Made by a program: the position numbers and the translations under genes. From Pseudogymnoascus destructans (Eukaryota; Ascomycota; Leotiomycetes; Thelebolales; Thelebolaceae): a stretch of DNA of 64,000 nucleotides. Under the pieces are notes generated by a model. The model did no database searches, was not told where the DNA came from, and worked only from the letters and a program-made list of their open reading frames with translations. Positions 32,004-44,265 of this stretch are shown here, in pieces. The stretch lies in the NCBI RefSeq assembly GCF_001641265.1, contig NW_020167523.1, positions 620,001 through 684,000 on the forward strand, written 5' to 3'. Position 1 is the first letter of the stretch. Every line of letters starts with the position of its first letter.

Positions 32004-33765
32004 CTACTCACGTCCATCAACCTTCACTCCTGCCAACTCAAGCATCTCCATCGCCGCCTCCGGTGCCGGCCTATACCCGGGCTCGAACATGACCAGCCAC
32101 CAGACGATCTCGCGTAGCTGATCCCATTTCCCTGCAAACTCTGGGTTTGACGTCTGCGGGATGATCATCTTCCACGGCATCGCTGGGAAAGTGGCATACA
32201 TCTCAAAGGGTGGGGTGGGGAGTTTGGTGGCCGAGGGCCAGGTGGAGGAGTCAGGGGTTCCGAGGGTTTTGAAGACTAGTGGGGGTTAGCTGGGTTGGAA
32301 TAGGGGTAAGGGATGGTAGGGAAATGTAAATAGATAGACATACTGCTCAAAATAAGACCAAGTTGATTCCCATCCTCATGCGCCCCTCTCGACTCAAATA
32401 GCGGTGTATGCGGCTCACGCAGACACTCCGCCATCACGCAACCGGCACCCCACATGTCAAGCTCAGTGCCGTACTTGCGGTCACCAAAGAGTGTTTCTGG
32501 GGCACGGTAAGCACCCGTGCCGACGTCGAGGCATTTCTGGTTGTGTGGCTCGTCGGTGGAGAGCTTAGGGTGCCAGGCGGTGCCGAAGTCGGCGATGACG
32601 AGGCGATTGGGGGTGAGGAGGAGGTTGGAGGGCTTGATGTCCCGGTGGATGATGTTTTTGTCGTGGAGGTGAGCCAGACCCGCAAATAGGTCGTGGAGGA
32701 GAGGGAGGAGTTTTGGGGGGGAGGGGAGAGTGAGGGCGGTGGCGAGGGTGAGGGGGTAGTAGGGGAATGTGAGGATCAGATGGGCATCGGAGTCGTGGAG
32801 GGTGGAGATAAGAGGGATGATGTTGGGGTGGGTGAGTGATCTGAGGATGGCGGCTTCACGGCCTGGGTTGTGTGGAGGGGTTGGAGACGAGGTGGTGATG
32901 AGTTTCAGGGCGAGTGGAGTGGTGGAATCAGGGTAATGATAGACGGACGAGACTGGGGATGTGGCGATGAGGTGGCAGGGGTAGTAGGTTCCAATGGTAG
33001 TGGCGGGCTCTGAAGATGTTGTTGTCGGTGCTGGGGGTATGGGCGGCGAGGTGGGTGAAGTTGATGAAGCTGTATAAGAAAGGGCGAGACAGACGGCTGT
33101 GTATGCTTCCTAATATTGTTAGCACGAGGAGACGACAGTGAAATCATACAGGAAGACGATGTGGAGGTTTGAAGAGCAAACAGTGGTGTATGATCCAAAA
33201 AGGGGGCCAAGAGCAAAAAAAATCAAAAGAATACTGTAGTGCAACGGATTCGAACCGCTGTCTCCTGGGACTGTGAGATTCAATTAATTGAATTCTCCTT
33301 CTTGCGAAGTAGCCAGATGCGTTTACCACTACGCCAGTACCACATTTATTGTTAAGGGGTAATGGCGTAAAGCAGACGAAACCGATACTCTCCCCCCTTT
33401 TTGGCTTGATATAGCAGGACAAAGGAGGCAGACACAAGAGAGACAGCAGAACAAGCCTGATGTGACGACATAGCTCCTGAACAACCACTATGGTAGTAAT
33501 GGCAGTAACAGAAATAGAGATAACACAATAATAACAAAAATCCAGACTTACCAAGGAATGGGAATCCTTATAAGCTTCAGTTTCGGCGGCGAAGGCGGCC
33601 TTTTGGGCCTTGGCCTTTGACGGCTCTCCCGCAGCTTCTATTCCCTTTTGGCTGGGCAATGTTAGAATCCTTTTTTACAAAGGGAAAGCACACGTACATG
33701 TTTTGGACATTCTCAAAGCGAACTGTGGCAGAAAGACCTGATTTCCAGTCTGTGACGTCGGCCAT
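32004..33765 (-). CDS. Csk1-like (CDK-activating) protein kinase with host intron
   Basis: Exons 33765-33698, 33651-33552, 33109-32344 and 32275-32004 give 401 residues. The N-terminus MADVTDWKSGLSATVRFEN and a short helical region precede the kinase. The kinase core has GTYYPCHLIAT (weak glycine loop), LALKL (Lys), HRDIKPSNLLL (catalytic loop), ADFGTAW, YRAPETLFGDRKYGTELDMW and the CDK-like ESRGAHEDGNQLGLI segment. It resembles the fungal Csk1/CAK group that activates CDKs by T-loop phosphorylation; the family assignment is from motif likeness only. Intron 2 (33110-33551) is 442 nt, four or more times the local norm, and holds a tRNA-like gene on the same strand. The exon 2-exon 3 join is in phase 0 but is the weakest part of the model. 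Confidence 0.75.
33235..33343 (-). tRNA. tRNA-like gene inside a kinase intron, isotype unresolved
   Basis: The minus strand carries a perfect A box (TGGCGTAGTGG) and a perfect B box (GGTTCGAATCC). The D stem GCGT/ACGC, the T arm AGCGG-TTCGAAT-CCGTT and an acceptor GTGGTAC/GCACTAC (six of seven pairs, one G-T) all form. T-runs follow the 3' end and can end pol III transcription. The stem TCTGG/CCAGG encloses 44 bases instead of 7, with two internal hairpins (CTTC-GCAA-GAAG and ATTCAATT-AATTGAAT). No standard anticodon with an intron after position 37 can be read; the simplest reading, ACT, is not credible. It may be an odd intron-containing tRNA or a tRNA-derived RNA. Confidence 0.5.
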
Positions 33766-34203
33766 AGCCAAATATGATACCTCGCTGGCGTTTGACGTGG
33801 GAGAGAATACAAGAGGTCTACACCATACTCTATGCGCGCCTGATCTCCTCGTCAATAGTGAGATATTAGAGCTCTAGTTGCTCTTAATTATTATTTCAGT
33901 GTCTATCCGATGTCGACCAGATGAGAATTTGAGTTGACGTTCATAGTCGCTACCCGACATTTTTCCGAAGCGACACGACAAGGGTCTCAGTTCGTGGGGT
34001 AATTGCCACGGCCGCACGCCAAGAGCGATCGGCCAGTCGATTAAGGACGAGCTTCCATGTTCAACCAGTACACATCATGAGCATCGTTGACTACGGACCC
34101 GACTCTCACAACCACATCTGTTATTCTTACTGCCGACAGCCGATACTGTCTTATGGACGCTACCAGACACCTTCAGATCGCAAACTGATCCAAAGACCTC
34201 GCA
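33766..34203. other. Divergent promoter between kinase and SYP1
   Basis: About 440 bases between the two start codons. No further feature was recognised. Confidence 0.4.
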
Positions 34204-37098
34204 ATGGAGGGTCTCGTGCGACAGGAGTATCCTGGAATGCTGGTAAGATTGTTGTCCTTTGACACCGGCTTGCGCGGGACGTAATTGACGTTCTACAGGC
34301 GTCGCTGCCACCCTCACAGGCAGTCCACGTCTTCAGTGAGCGCGTAAAGCGTGTGGGAAAGCTCAATGCGGAGATAGCGGACTGGCTCCAGGTATGTTTG
34401 TTTGTCGGGTAATTTCACTGCAATGACCTCACTAACGCCCCCTCAGGAGCGCCGGAAGGTCGAGGATTTATATGTACAAGGCCTTAAAAAGCTTGCACGG
34501 CGGCCACTGCCAGATACCGCATCCGAATTGGGGTGCGAAACCCTCGAATTGCCGATCGGCGAACTATAGCTGACATGAATGATTTGTAGGATATTCAATG
34601 CCCCATGGTCACAGATAGTGGCCTGGGTCGACGAGACTGCGAGCTCGCATGCAATTCTTTCAAAAGGAATAGAGAAAGATGTAGAGCAGGCGCTGCGACA
34701 ATTCCCCACGAAAAACAAAGAGATGGGATACGTTCTCACTATACAAGGGCATCTGGCACAGATGGCGAAGGAATATGAATCAGCTCAAGATACTGTGGAT
34801 AAACTGGCAAAGAAGGGCTCGAAGGCCAACCAAGCAAAGACCCAGCAGGCAACACAGAAGCTGAACGCCATAACGTCAGAATGGGAATCGCAGGCCCCGT
34901 TTATATTCGAGAAGCTCCAGACGATCGACGAGACTCGCCTCAACCACCTCCGGGACGTGCTCACCCAATTCGAAACCCACGAGATGGACCAGGTTGAAAG
35001 GAACAGAGTATCGACAGAGGCAGCTCTTACCTCGCTATTAGAGGTAGACACTGCCGTGGAGATTCATAATTTCGCCACGAATGCTATACAAGGGAAGCCC
35101 AAGCTCGAGCGGAGGGCGACTGCTGCTCGCACCGGCTCCACTGTCAGTGCTAGCAGTGCCAACCTAGCACTTCCGCCGCCGAGAATGCCCATTGAAGACA
35201 GCTCAAGCTTGCACTCTGCTAGAAATGACGCGTCGTCCGGTAAGTCAATCAACCCATGGGACTGAGTTGAAACTAACGTCTCGTCATAGAACACAAGAAA
35301 GAGAGTACGCTAAAGCGATTTGGCACAATAATGAACCGAAGACGGCAAAGCATACACGCGGGATCCTTTGGCCAATCCAGCTCTCCATCCAAAGGCTTTT
35401 CTGCCCTTGGCGCACCCCCTCGGAGCAGAGACGGCCGACCAGCACCGTCCCCGCGTGCCTCGTCTAGCAATCTACGTGATAACACGCGGCAGAACAGCAG
35501 TCTGGGTGCAGTGGCAGAATCACCAGCAACATCACCCAGAACCTCCAAACTACAGTCACCCACTCAACCCGTTCCCGCCGATGGTGAAAATAGTACCGCC
35601 GATACTACGCGTGACACGAATGGAGGCGCAACAGGAGACGGATCTTTAATAGATTCTGCAACCCCTCAGCCGCCACCACAAGTTGATGGCGCCAGCTCTA
35701 ACGCCGCTCAACTGGATGCAGAAGGATTTACCGTTCCGCCCGCCGCCAACGATGCTATATCCCAGGCCCAGAGAGAAGCAAACAGTGAGAATGATGCGGC
35801 ACCAGCATTTAAGCTCAACATCGCGCAGCAGGCTATTCAAGAAGAGGATGCAGATGCCCAGGCTGCCTTGTCTAATGTTGCAAATACTCTCCGTACTGCC
35901 AACCTACCTGCGCCGTCACGAAAAGTTGGCACTGTGCGAGGACGCCGAGATGTCAGAAATTCGATGTACGTCCCAGGGCCCGAAGTAGCTGTAGCTGAGG
36001 CACAACGTAGCCCCGGTGCTGCCAACTTTTCTGCACCTCCGGCCGCATCCCAAGGGATTGGTCGAGCTGCCAATCTAGCAGCATCAGCCAGTGATCTTGG
36101 CTCGTCAGCTGATTCGATACGTTCCGCGACATCTGCAGGAGCCGGGCATATTAAGCATCCTGAGATGACTAGGCCGGGTCTCAATTCGTCCATCATTGAG
36201 ACAGTGAACTTACTTTCTGAGAACGGCGAGATCAAAACCGCTACCACTATAGGCGAAATAGCTTTGTCTTACGTGCACCCGGTATCTGCTAAAGAAATAC
36301 CAGGTAAGTTATTACAAGCCAAAACACTATTATCGAAGGTAGACTAATAATTAACCAGATACTGCTGCGATCCGGCTCTTCAACTTCGTCGGCCTTGAAG
36401 CGATCGCGCCAAACAAGGCATTCCTAAATGAGTCAACTCTGCCTGGCGAATACAGCGTTCAGCTCTCGGAGATCAGACGGACCAACTGCGCCTTTAAATA
36501 TAAGGTTCACACGGAGCCCTACAACCTTTACGCGCAAGTGCCGCTCCTCATCAAGCCGATATGGAAGTTTACAGGCGAAAAACTCGGCGTCGTAGTCGAA
36601 TACTCGCTCAACTCGGCATACTCTTCCGAACCGCTGACACTGAGCAACCTCACGCTGATCGTGTCGTACGAAGGCGCAAAGGCGATCAGCGCGCAGACGA
36701 GGCCGTCGGGCACACATGTCAAGGAGAAGAATCTGGTTTTCTGGCGCCTGGGTGACGCCCTGCTCGAGCCTGGGGTTACAAAGAAGGTCCTGGGTCGTCT
36801 GTTGGGTGACCAGGGGGGACAGGTTTTGCCGGGTGTTGTAGAGGCGAAGTGGGAGATTGCCGTACCTGAGGGAACCGTAGTCGGCAGTGGGATTGGTGTC
36901 AGCTGGAAGACCGGCGCGGCGGAAGAAATAGAGGGGAAGGGTAAGAGTCCAGAGAACGCGGAGCCGGATCCATTCGCGGATGAGGACGCGGCGAAGGGCG
37001 CCGATAGTGGGGAGGCGAACGGATGGACGAAAATAGAGAGTGTACGAAAGGTTATCAGTGGGAAGTATGATGCTATCACCGGGGCCGACCAGGCATAG
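34204..37098 (+). CDS. SYP1: Muniscin Syp1 (F-BAR and mu-homology protein)
   Basis: Six exons (34204-34242, 34299-34391, 34447-34532, 34590-35239, 35290-36303, 36359-37098) give 873 residues. Residues 1-265 form the F-BAR domain (EGLVRQEYPGMLASLPPSQA, then helices with VKRVGKLNAEIADWLQERRKVED and LYVQGLKKLARRPLPD). A Ser/Pro/Ala-rich linker with clathrin-adaptor-like features spans about 270-560, starting with LKRFGTIMNRRRQSIHAG. The C-terminal mu-homology domain runs from about 565 (GLNSSIIETVNLLSENGEI) to the end. Syp1 marks early endocytic sites, binds cargo and curved membrane, and in yeast also affects septins. All introns are 50-57 nt. Confidence 0.94.
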
Positions 37099-37738
37099 TT
37101 ATCCCGGTGAGGTGGAACTGGGAAGGGTTTGGAGGAGGGGTTATGACGGGGTTTGTTGGCTTTAATAACGGTTTGTGAATGAGGAATTAGGCTGTGATGC
37201 GAGGTATAGGGTAGGAGAACCGCCTTTGTGAATCAAGGGATCAGCGGAGGAGTGTAGAAGTAGATACCACAGCACAGCACATGCGCTCGTTTTATATACA
37301 GCGATTAGCCTGTTTTTCTTGCGTACAACAGTATATATAACTCCAGCAAGTTTATTCTGTCTTTCGCCTGTAGTCGTGAGGAATTTGCAATAGGCACGGG
37401 ACTGATCGAGCACAATTACGAATATATAGTTGACCTATATTCATTTTTGAAGCAACCTAATTGTACAGTATATCCAAAACTATTTGCAGGTAATAATCCC
37501 CCCCCACCCCTATAAAAACACAACCAGCCTCCATACCGCACCTCTATGTAACGCATGACAAAAAGCTCAACAAAAGAAATTTTTCTGGCTTGTCCGGCAG
37601 TTTTGAAAAAGAGCGGTTGGCGGGAATACTACCACAACAAATCCGCTATATGCATCACCGCGCCCGCATCCCCTCCTATTCTATACAATTCGAAAGGAAA
37701 CTCGTCAAATCGTACTAATCCGCACTCCCTCACTCCGA
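37099..37738. other. Convergent intergenic region
   Basis: About 640 bases of 3' flank between SYP1 and TAM41. Nothing recognisable is seen. Confidence 0.4.
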
Positions 37739-39446
37739 CTACGCGTCCTTATTTGCTGGCTTCTCCTCCTCCTTGGCTGACGATTCCTTCTCCGCAGCCT
37801 TCACAGACGCTTCCTTCTCCGCCGCCAGCGCCGCCGCATCAGCGGCCTTCTTCTTGCCCTGCGCGTGCTTATCCATCTTCTCGCTCATATACCTATACGT
37901 CCTCACGAACCCCCCCGTCGCGATCCCCTTGAGACTCTGCACCGTGCTCGGCCATCCAATCGTCTTCTTAATAACGCCTCTCACCTCGTTCCTCAGCTCA
38001 TCCGCCGGTTCCTGCGTGATCCGTCGCTCGAATCCGCCGCCTACGCGGCGCTTGAAGCTGACGGCGTCTTCGTCGGTAGACGCTTCCATCATCTTGTTGA
38101 ATTCTAGCTGTGGGATCTGGAATTTCTTCTGGAATTGGAAGTACAGCTTTGAGCGGAAGGCTTTGGGGAGGCGGCGCACCATGTTGCCGCGTTTTACGGG
38201 GTCCATGTCCTGCTCTAGGCGGGCGTTGGTGTTGGGGTCTGCGGCCCAGTCGGGGCGCGAGCAGGCTGGGTCGTGGAAATTTACGTTGGGGAGGTTCTCG
38301 ATGAGGGGGGCGTAGAGGCGGCGGAAGTTGGGTAGGTTGTTGCCTACGATGTTGGCGACCTTGCTTGGGTCTTCGGTAGGTAGTGCCATTCTCGGGTCTC
38401 CCATGTAGCTGATCCCGGCGATCGTTCCGTACAGCTCCCTCTCGGTAAAGGAGGGCGGGAGGAGAAGGAGGGAGGTTCGTAGAGCAGAAAGCAAGTTGAT
38501 CTGGTTGGCGAGGCGGACTCGTGGGTCATCCCGCAAGATCTTCACGGGCTTGTGGAGGCGGCCTGCGATGTAGAGAGTGGACCATTCGGAGAGATCGGTG
38601 CATAGCGTGTCTAGGTTGACAACGCCGTACTTGATAAGCATGCCATTGACATTGACATAAGGGTTGAAATAGACGCCAGCACCAAACTTGTCCTGCACAG
38701 AACTGACAGCCCCCGAGCCGAGAGAGCCAAGCCCAGAGTAATGGTCGCGGTGCTGGTTAAGGTTCAGAGAGTGCCAATGTTCCGTATATGAAACACCGAA
38801 TATGAAATCAATCATCTTTGGCTGGCCATCTTGAGCCTTGGCTATCGCGGAAGGTGCATTTGGATGTATAGATGTTCGGCTCGAAGGTGTTGACGATGGG
38901 GCTGAAGGTTTCGACTGGGGGAACACCCCGGATCCATAAGCAAACGCATATCGAATCGGTGCTCTAAACTGCCACAAGACCTGGCGCAATGCCTCCTTAA
39001 CCTCATCATTGATCAGCATGTGCTGGTTGACGCCAAAGTTCGTGTGCGGGAGCTGCGAGAAGTCCGATATGCTGAAGTCTGGGTTATCTTCCCAATCCAC
39101 CTTGGTGCCCTCAGGAGTCGAGGACTTCGAGCTTGTAGTTGTTTGAGAGCTTTGACTGGTTGAGCTTGGCTTTGATGTCTCCGATGATGTAGATTTCGAG
39201 CAAGCTTCACTCCCTGTTGCGTCCCGGCCAGCTTCTCCAAAGCTTCGTGATGACGAGAAGCTCCGTATGGCGGTCTGGTGGCGGTAAAGAGCTTCATAGC
39301 GACGATTCGAGGTAAATGCAGACGTCTGCATCCGCCGGGTTACCCCATAATGCCCAATCGACTAAACAGAGTCAGCCGTCGTTCAACAATTGCTTGCAAA
39401 TAGCTTTCTAGGCCGGACAACTCACCCGGAGCTTCGGTAGCGACAT
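37739..39446 (-). CDS. TAM41: Mitochondrial CDP-diacylglycerol synthase Tam41
   Basis: A 21-base first exon (39446-39426) and a long second exon (39361-37739) give 547 residues. Tam41 makes CDP-diacylglycerol from phosphatidic acid on the matrix side of the inner membrane, feeding cardiolipin synthesis. Evidence: basic, Ser-rich presequence; nucleotidyltransferase-like FAYGSGVFPQ; KMIDFIFGVSYTEHWHSLNL; FGAGVYFNPYVNVNG; and KYGVVNLDTLCTDLSEWSTLYIAGRLHKPVKIL. The C-terminal 40 residues form an Ala/Lys/Glu-rich helix that is not part of the yeast protein. The tiny first exon was found by its phase-0 join (MSLPKLR to SIGHYG). Confidence 0.93.
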
Positions 39447-40015
39447 GGCGATGGAGGTAAACTTGAAGGGGGCAGGTAGGAGTAGAGGGTGGTTGGCAGC
39501 GGTGCCGCAATTTCAATTCACCTCCGTTGGCTGTCCATTTACTGAGACCGTGAACTTTGCATTCTGACGTCAATTTGAGGGGTCTGGGAAGTGGAGTTCT
39601 GTTTTCCGTGATGCTCTGACGGATTGCTTTAATTAAGTTAACTTATGGATAAGGAACTGCTTACATAAGCGAAGACGGCATGCTGTTTGCGAACGCGTCT
39701 CAGGCGGTCAAGGAAAGGCGAGGAGCAATCACAGAGCTCCGAATGAGAGAGGAATCACAAGAAAAGAATGCATCTATTTATAAAAATGAAGGCATGCTTC
39801 AATTTCTTATTTCTTTACTATATTGAAGATTGTGAGTTCTTGTTACAGTCCGTCCCACTATATTGTTCCAGAGCCTCGGCTCGGGTAACGCTGACCATGA
39901 TGCCTCGTGCCCCTATATCCAAAAAAATAGGAGTCAAAAGTCCATCTTCCAACTTTCCTCATCCCTCTATAGACCAAGACCCAACGCTCCCGCACAGCAT
40001 CCCCATCTCCCCCAT
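39447..40015. other. Promoter of TAM41 and 3' flank of the oxidoreductase gene
   Basis: About 570 bases with no supported gene. Confidence 0.4.
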
Positions 40016-41410
40016 CTACTCCTCCTTATAAACCAACCTAACCACCATCTCCGCAATCGCCAAACTGCTCGTCAATCCCGGACTCTCAATCCCCAACAAA
40101 TTCACAAAAGCCTCGCATCCCTCCTCCCTCCTAACCACAAAATCCTGAAACCCCTCCTCCATCCCCCCCAACTTCGCCCTCATCCCCGCATAATCCCCCC
40201 TCAACCTCCCCTCCTCAATCCCCGGCACAAACTCCCTGATCGCCTTCACCGCCCCCGGTTTCCGCCCTTCCTCAACATCTAAATCATCCGCCGAGGAAAC
40301 CCACTCCACGTCCGGCCCGAACCGCGCTTGTCCCACCATGTCGAGCGTAAGATGTGTTCCCAGCCCCGCAAGATCAGGTTCCGGCGCTGGATAAATCAAC
40401 CTACTCGCCGGTGCCGCGCCAGAATACGAGAAATAGCTCCCCTTCGCGTAGTGCGCCTTCCTGTGCCTCTCACGCGGCAAAACCATGTTATTAACCTCAC
40501 ACGCTCCCAGACCAGCGGCATTAACAAGCGTAGCAGCAGTAATAGTAGATTCCTCCCCCGCCGCGGCGTCGAGGGTGGTGAGTTTCCAACCCGCGCTGTC
40601 GGGGAGGGCGCGGATGGACGTGAGAGAGGTGTTTAGTGCTATATCCCCGCCGGCGGAGGAGAGGGCGCCGAGGAGGGCCTGGATGTAAGTATGTGAGTCT
40701 ATTATGCCTGTGGTGGGGGACTCGAGGATGCCAGTGCGGGCGCGGATGAGGGGTTCGAGGGCGCTGGCTTTGGGGAGGGGGATAAAGGAGGTGGGGACGT
40801 TTAGGTCGTTTGAGAGGGCGTGGATTTGTTGGAGTTTCTAGGAGGGGTTAGTGGGTGTGCAGGAGGGGAGAGGGGGGCGTACTTCGAGTTGCTGCGGCGT
40901 CTGGGCTACTATCCACTTCCCGCACTTCTTGTGTGGGATGTTCCAGCGCTCGCAGAGGTCATATAGGCGCTCCCGGCCCTCGATACAGAGTTTCGTCTTC
41001 AAGCTATCTTTCCCATAATATAACCCCGCATGTATGACCTACTCCACATCAGCCCGCACCCTCCGTCTTCGCTCTCCGAGCCAGCCCCCCCCCCCCCCCC
41101 TCAGGGACAACTCACCTCCGAATTCCGACTACTGCTCTCCCTACCCACATTTTCATGCCGCTCAATCACCAAGGTTTCCCCACCCGCCCGCTCCGCTAAC
41201 CTCCTCGCAACAGCGAGGCCCACGACACCACCCCCGATAACCTAGTCAACATATCAGCCCTATACCCCATTACCCTTCCCATCCTCCGTATCAGCCGCCC
41301 AATGCCTCAGGTCACAGCTCACGGGCCGAGAGTCTGCTCACCGCATGCGTGAAATCCAGCCTGCGCGACGCGGCGGCGACGCTGGTGCGCAGTGAAGGTG
41401 TGAGCTTCAT
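40016..41410 (-). CDS. FAD-dependent oxidoreductase, L-2-hydroxyglutarate dehydrogenase type
   Basis: Exons 41410-41342, 41241-41116, 41038-40883 and 40837-40016 give 390 residues. The first exon encodes a short basic presequence ([17 protein letters not shown]), consistent with mitochondrial import. The dinucleotide site [17 protein letters not shown] comes next, then [24 protein letters not shown], a hallmark of the L2HGDH/LhgO branch of the DAO family. Later parts include [20 protein letters not shown] and the end [16 protein letters not shown]. The likely reaction is oxidation of L-2-hydroxyglutarate to 2-oxoglutarate; substrate identity is inferred from motifs only. The first intron is 100 nt and the others 45-77 nt. 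The second intron contains a 14-base run. Confidence 0.87.
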
Positions 41411-41888
41411 GGCGCTGCGATGGTGGACAAGTCAGATAGTTACGTTGGGGGTTTCAATCGCTGATATTGGAGCTCCGGGAGCTGGAGTTGGGATGGACCC
41501 CGCGGCACGCAAGGCTGTGGGCTGTATGGGTTGGTGTAGCGCGAGGCTGAGGGTCCACCCCTTCCCATCCCAGGGTATGAGAAGCACCACATCAGTAGTC
41601 GTAAAATACATGCATGTATGGAGGATTCAAAGGCAGAGAGACGGCACAGGTTTTTCCATAATAATATTAATAATAATACTGTATTCCCAAGTCAAAGTAG
41701 CGAGTGCGCCCAACCCTACAATTACACTTCCGCATCTTCCCCCGTCTAGTCCCAGCCCATATCCTTCCCCCAAACTCAAAACCAAACGCCAGCAGTATCC
41801 CCAACTGATGTTCCTACAAGCACAAAAAACCAAGCAAGCCTCCCCTTCCCAACCCAGCAGCGTCAAATTTGAAATCGAAAGCGCCCGC
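41411..41888. other. Intergenic region
   Basis: About 480 bases between a minus-strand start and the 3' end of the next minus-strand gene. An AT-rich AATAATATTAATAATAATA run lies near 41660-41680. No gene is seen. Confidence 0.4.
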
Positions 41889-43221
41889 TTACTCGGTCTT
41901 CTCTTCCGTCTGCTGAGGTCGCGGGGTAACATCCGCCTCGCTCCGCTCAACCAGCAGATTGGATGGCAAGCTAGGCTCGCGCGTCAGTGTCGAGTGGGCG
42001 CTGGTTTCGGCTACCTGCCTCTCTGCGTTTCATTAGCTCGTATTCGCAACACCCCCATGCAATGCACCACGTCCCCCTCCACCTCCCAAGGAAGGCAGAA
42101 GAAAGGGGGGGGGAAGAAGAAAACTCACCCAACTCCCTAATCCTCAACCTAAGCATCTGATTCTCCCTAACAAGCATATGCGTCTCCGCCTGATAAAACG
42201 CACTCTCATCCCTCCCCAACCCCTCCTCCGCCAACCCCGCCGTCGACCCCTGTCTCGGACTCGCATGGCGACTCGGTGTCCTCGATCTTTCTCTCCTCTG
42301 CAAATCCGCGCGCGCGAGATCAAACGAGCTGCGCGGGTGCTGGCCCACGCCCGCGCTCATCGAATAAGTTGGGGAGCGCGGGATGGACAGAGGGGTGGCG
42401 AGGGCGGAGGAGGAGGTGGTGCCGGTTGTGGTTACGGGCTCGGAGGGGAAGAAGTCGTCGGTTGCGGAGGTGGTGGGGGAGAGGCTGGAGGTGGCGCGGA
42501 GGGATTGGAGTTGGTGTTGTTGGACGCGGATCATTTGGAGGAGGCGGTTCTGTGGGTTGTCACGTTAGCCTTCATCCCCTCTATCCTTTCTTCACGTTCT
42601 CTCCCCAAGCTCAACCACCACCACCATCCACCATCACCATCACCATCACCACGGGATACTCACAACCTGCGCCTCTTGCTCTTGTTCCAACTCCTGATGA
42701 ATCTCCCCCAAACTCGGATTCCTCAAATGATGCGGATCCCCCACCCCAACCCCCCCCGCAGCCCCAAGCCTCGGCGACGCCTCCAACCCCGTCTGCGCAT
42801 GCGGCTCGTGCACCATCTCGCCCGGCGCCGGCACGCTCGGGTTGTTGTGCGCGAGGTTCATGAGGACTGTTGAGCGGCGGCGGCTGGTGTGGCGTGATGA
42901 GGAGATGGAGGAGCCTGCGGTGTTCGTTAGCGCTCCAGTTCTCGAAGTGGTCTCTAATCAGTCTCCCAGCCCAGAGAAGGGGGGGCAAATGAGAGGGAGG
43001 GGGGACGTACGTCGGGAGTCCTCCTGCGCTAACCCGGCATTCACGGCCGCAGTAGCCTGCAACGACGTCGTGGCCGCGGACACTGATCCCGCGCGCGGGG
43101 AGGGAGGCGCATCTTGTGCTGTAGCGGTGTTATCTGATGGCGATCCCGAGTTCGCGGGCACAGGCGTGGTGTCTGAGTTGGACCCCGCGGGTGGCGGGGA
43201 GGTGCGGCCTGGTGGTGCCAT
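41889..43221 (-). CDS. Unknown fungal protein with short coiled coil
   Basis: Exons 43221-43011, 42914-42664, 42549-42129 and 42022-41889 give 338 residues. I do not recognise a named family. The N-terminus is Pro/Ser/Thr-rich and disordered. Residues around 145-165 (EIHQELEQEQEAQVNRLLQM) and around 275-300 (THMLVRENQMLRLRIRELER) are amphipathic helices likely to form coiled coils. Between them is a Ser-rich stretch with SPTYSMSAGVGQHPRSSFDLAR. The protein ends in an acidic tail. All joins are in frame and use GT-AG introns of 96-114 nt. The start at 43221 is the first ATG inside the coding frame; an upstream in-frame ATG at 43323 exists. Confidence 0.75.
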
Positions 43222-44265
43222 TGTGTGGGCTGTTGTTGTAGGTTGGTAGGTGGGTATGTGTGATCTTGCGTTCTTGCTTGGCAATGGTGATAATACCGGT
43301 ACTGTCGTTCGGACAGAGGTCATGCAGAGTGAATGAATAGCTTCCTTATCCTTTGTTCTGTCCTCAACCTAGTGGTGGTGATGCGTGGGCTGTTTCCGAG
43401 TCGCACAGCAGGGCGTCACCTGCGTCAGATCGGTAGCTTAGGACCTGGGTGGCGATCGGGAAAATGTTGTTCCAGCTCAGCTTGTCGTTGGCCCGTACTA
43501 CCAGCCAAGCGCCACTGACAATCTTCTACGGCAATAATAAAACGTTGGCCATTACCATTAACTTGCCATCACCGAGTCGGCAAACTCTCTTACCCATCTT
43601 CAGCCCGGCGAGACCGGTTCCAATTGTGCCAGCACAGGCAAGTCCCCGCGTGGAAAGCAGACTAGGGGTTGGACCAAAGCCGAAGCACCTGCCTAACATA
43701 CTGTATATACTCCGTATACCCCTTTTCTCTCATTCAGCCCGCTCCCAGCCTCCTCCCCCACAACTTCAGCCGTACTATTCTCGTAAAACAATATCACCCT
43801 AGGACCTCATACTCTCCTCCCTCCCTCCTCCCCTCTACCCATCTTAACACGAGCCGGGCCAGCTGTGCCGTGCTAATCCACTTATCAAACAGCTCCAATC
43901 CACAGCTAGGAAGTTCAAGAGTTATAGTTGGACACTTTCAACACCATACGCGCGTACTTTTCTGTACCCTATAGGAGGGGGCGATCTTTATATAGATAGA
44001 CCATAGGGATACCTCACAAACTTGGCTCCCTTGGCTCCACTTCAACACCCCCTTAGCACATAAACCGCCCTACCACCCTCCCCCAACGTCACTTTGGACT
44101 TTTATCCCTTCTCGCGTACGATTTGTACTACCCAAGTTCAACCTTCAACCTCCCAGTCCTTTCCTCTCCACCACCACCACATCCTCCTCATACCGAATCC
44201 ACCAATCCACCAATCCACCAATCCACCAATCCACCAAAACAAACAAACCAAAACTTCCCACCACA
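43222..44265. other. Divergent promoter region
   Basis: About 1.04 kb between the coiled-coil gene and the CYSTM gene. The right end has a repeated AATCCACC motif in the CYSTM leader. No other gene is seen. Confidence 0.4.
44198..44238. repeat. 8-bp tandem repeat in the CYSTM leader
   Basis: AATCCACC is repeated five times in a row, 28-68 bases before the start codon of the CYSTM gene. Confidence 0.88.
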
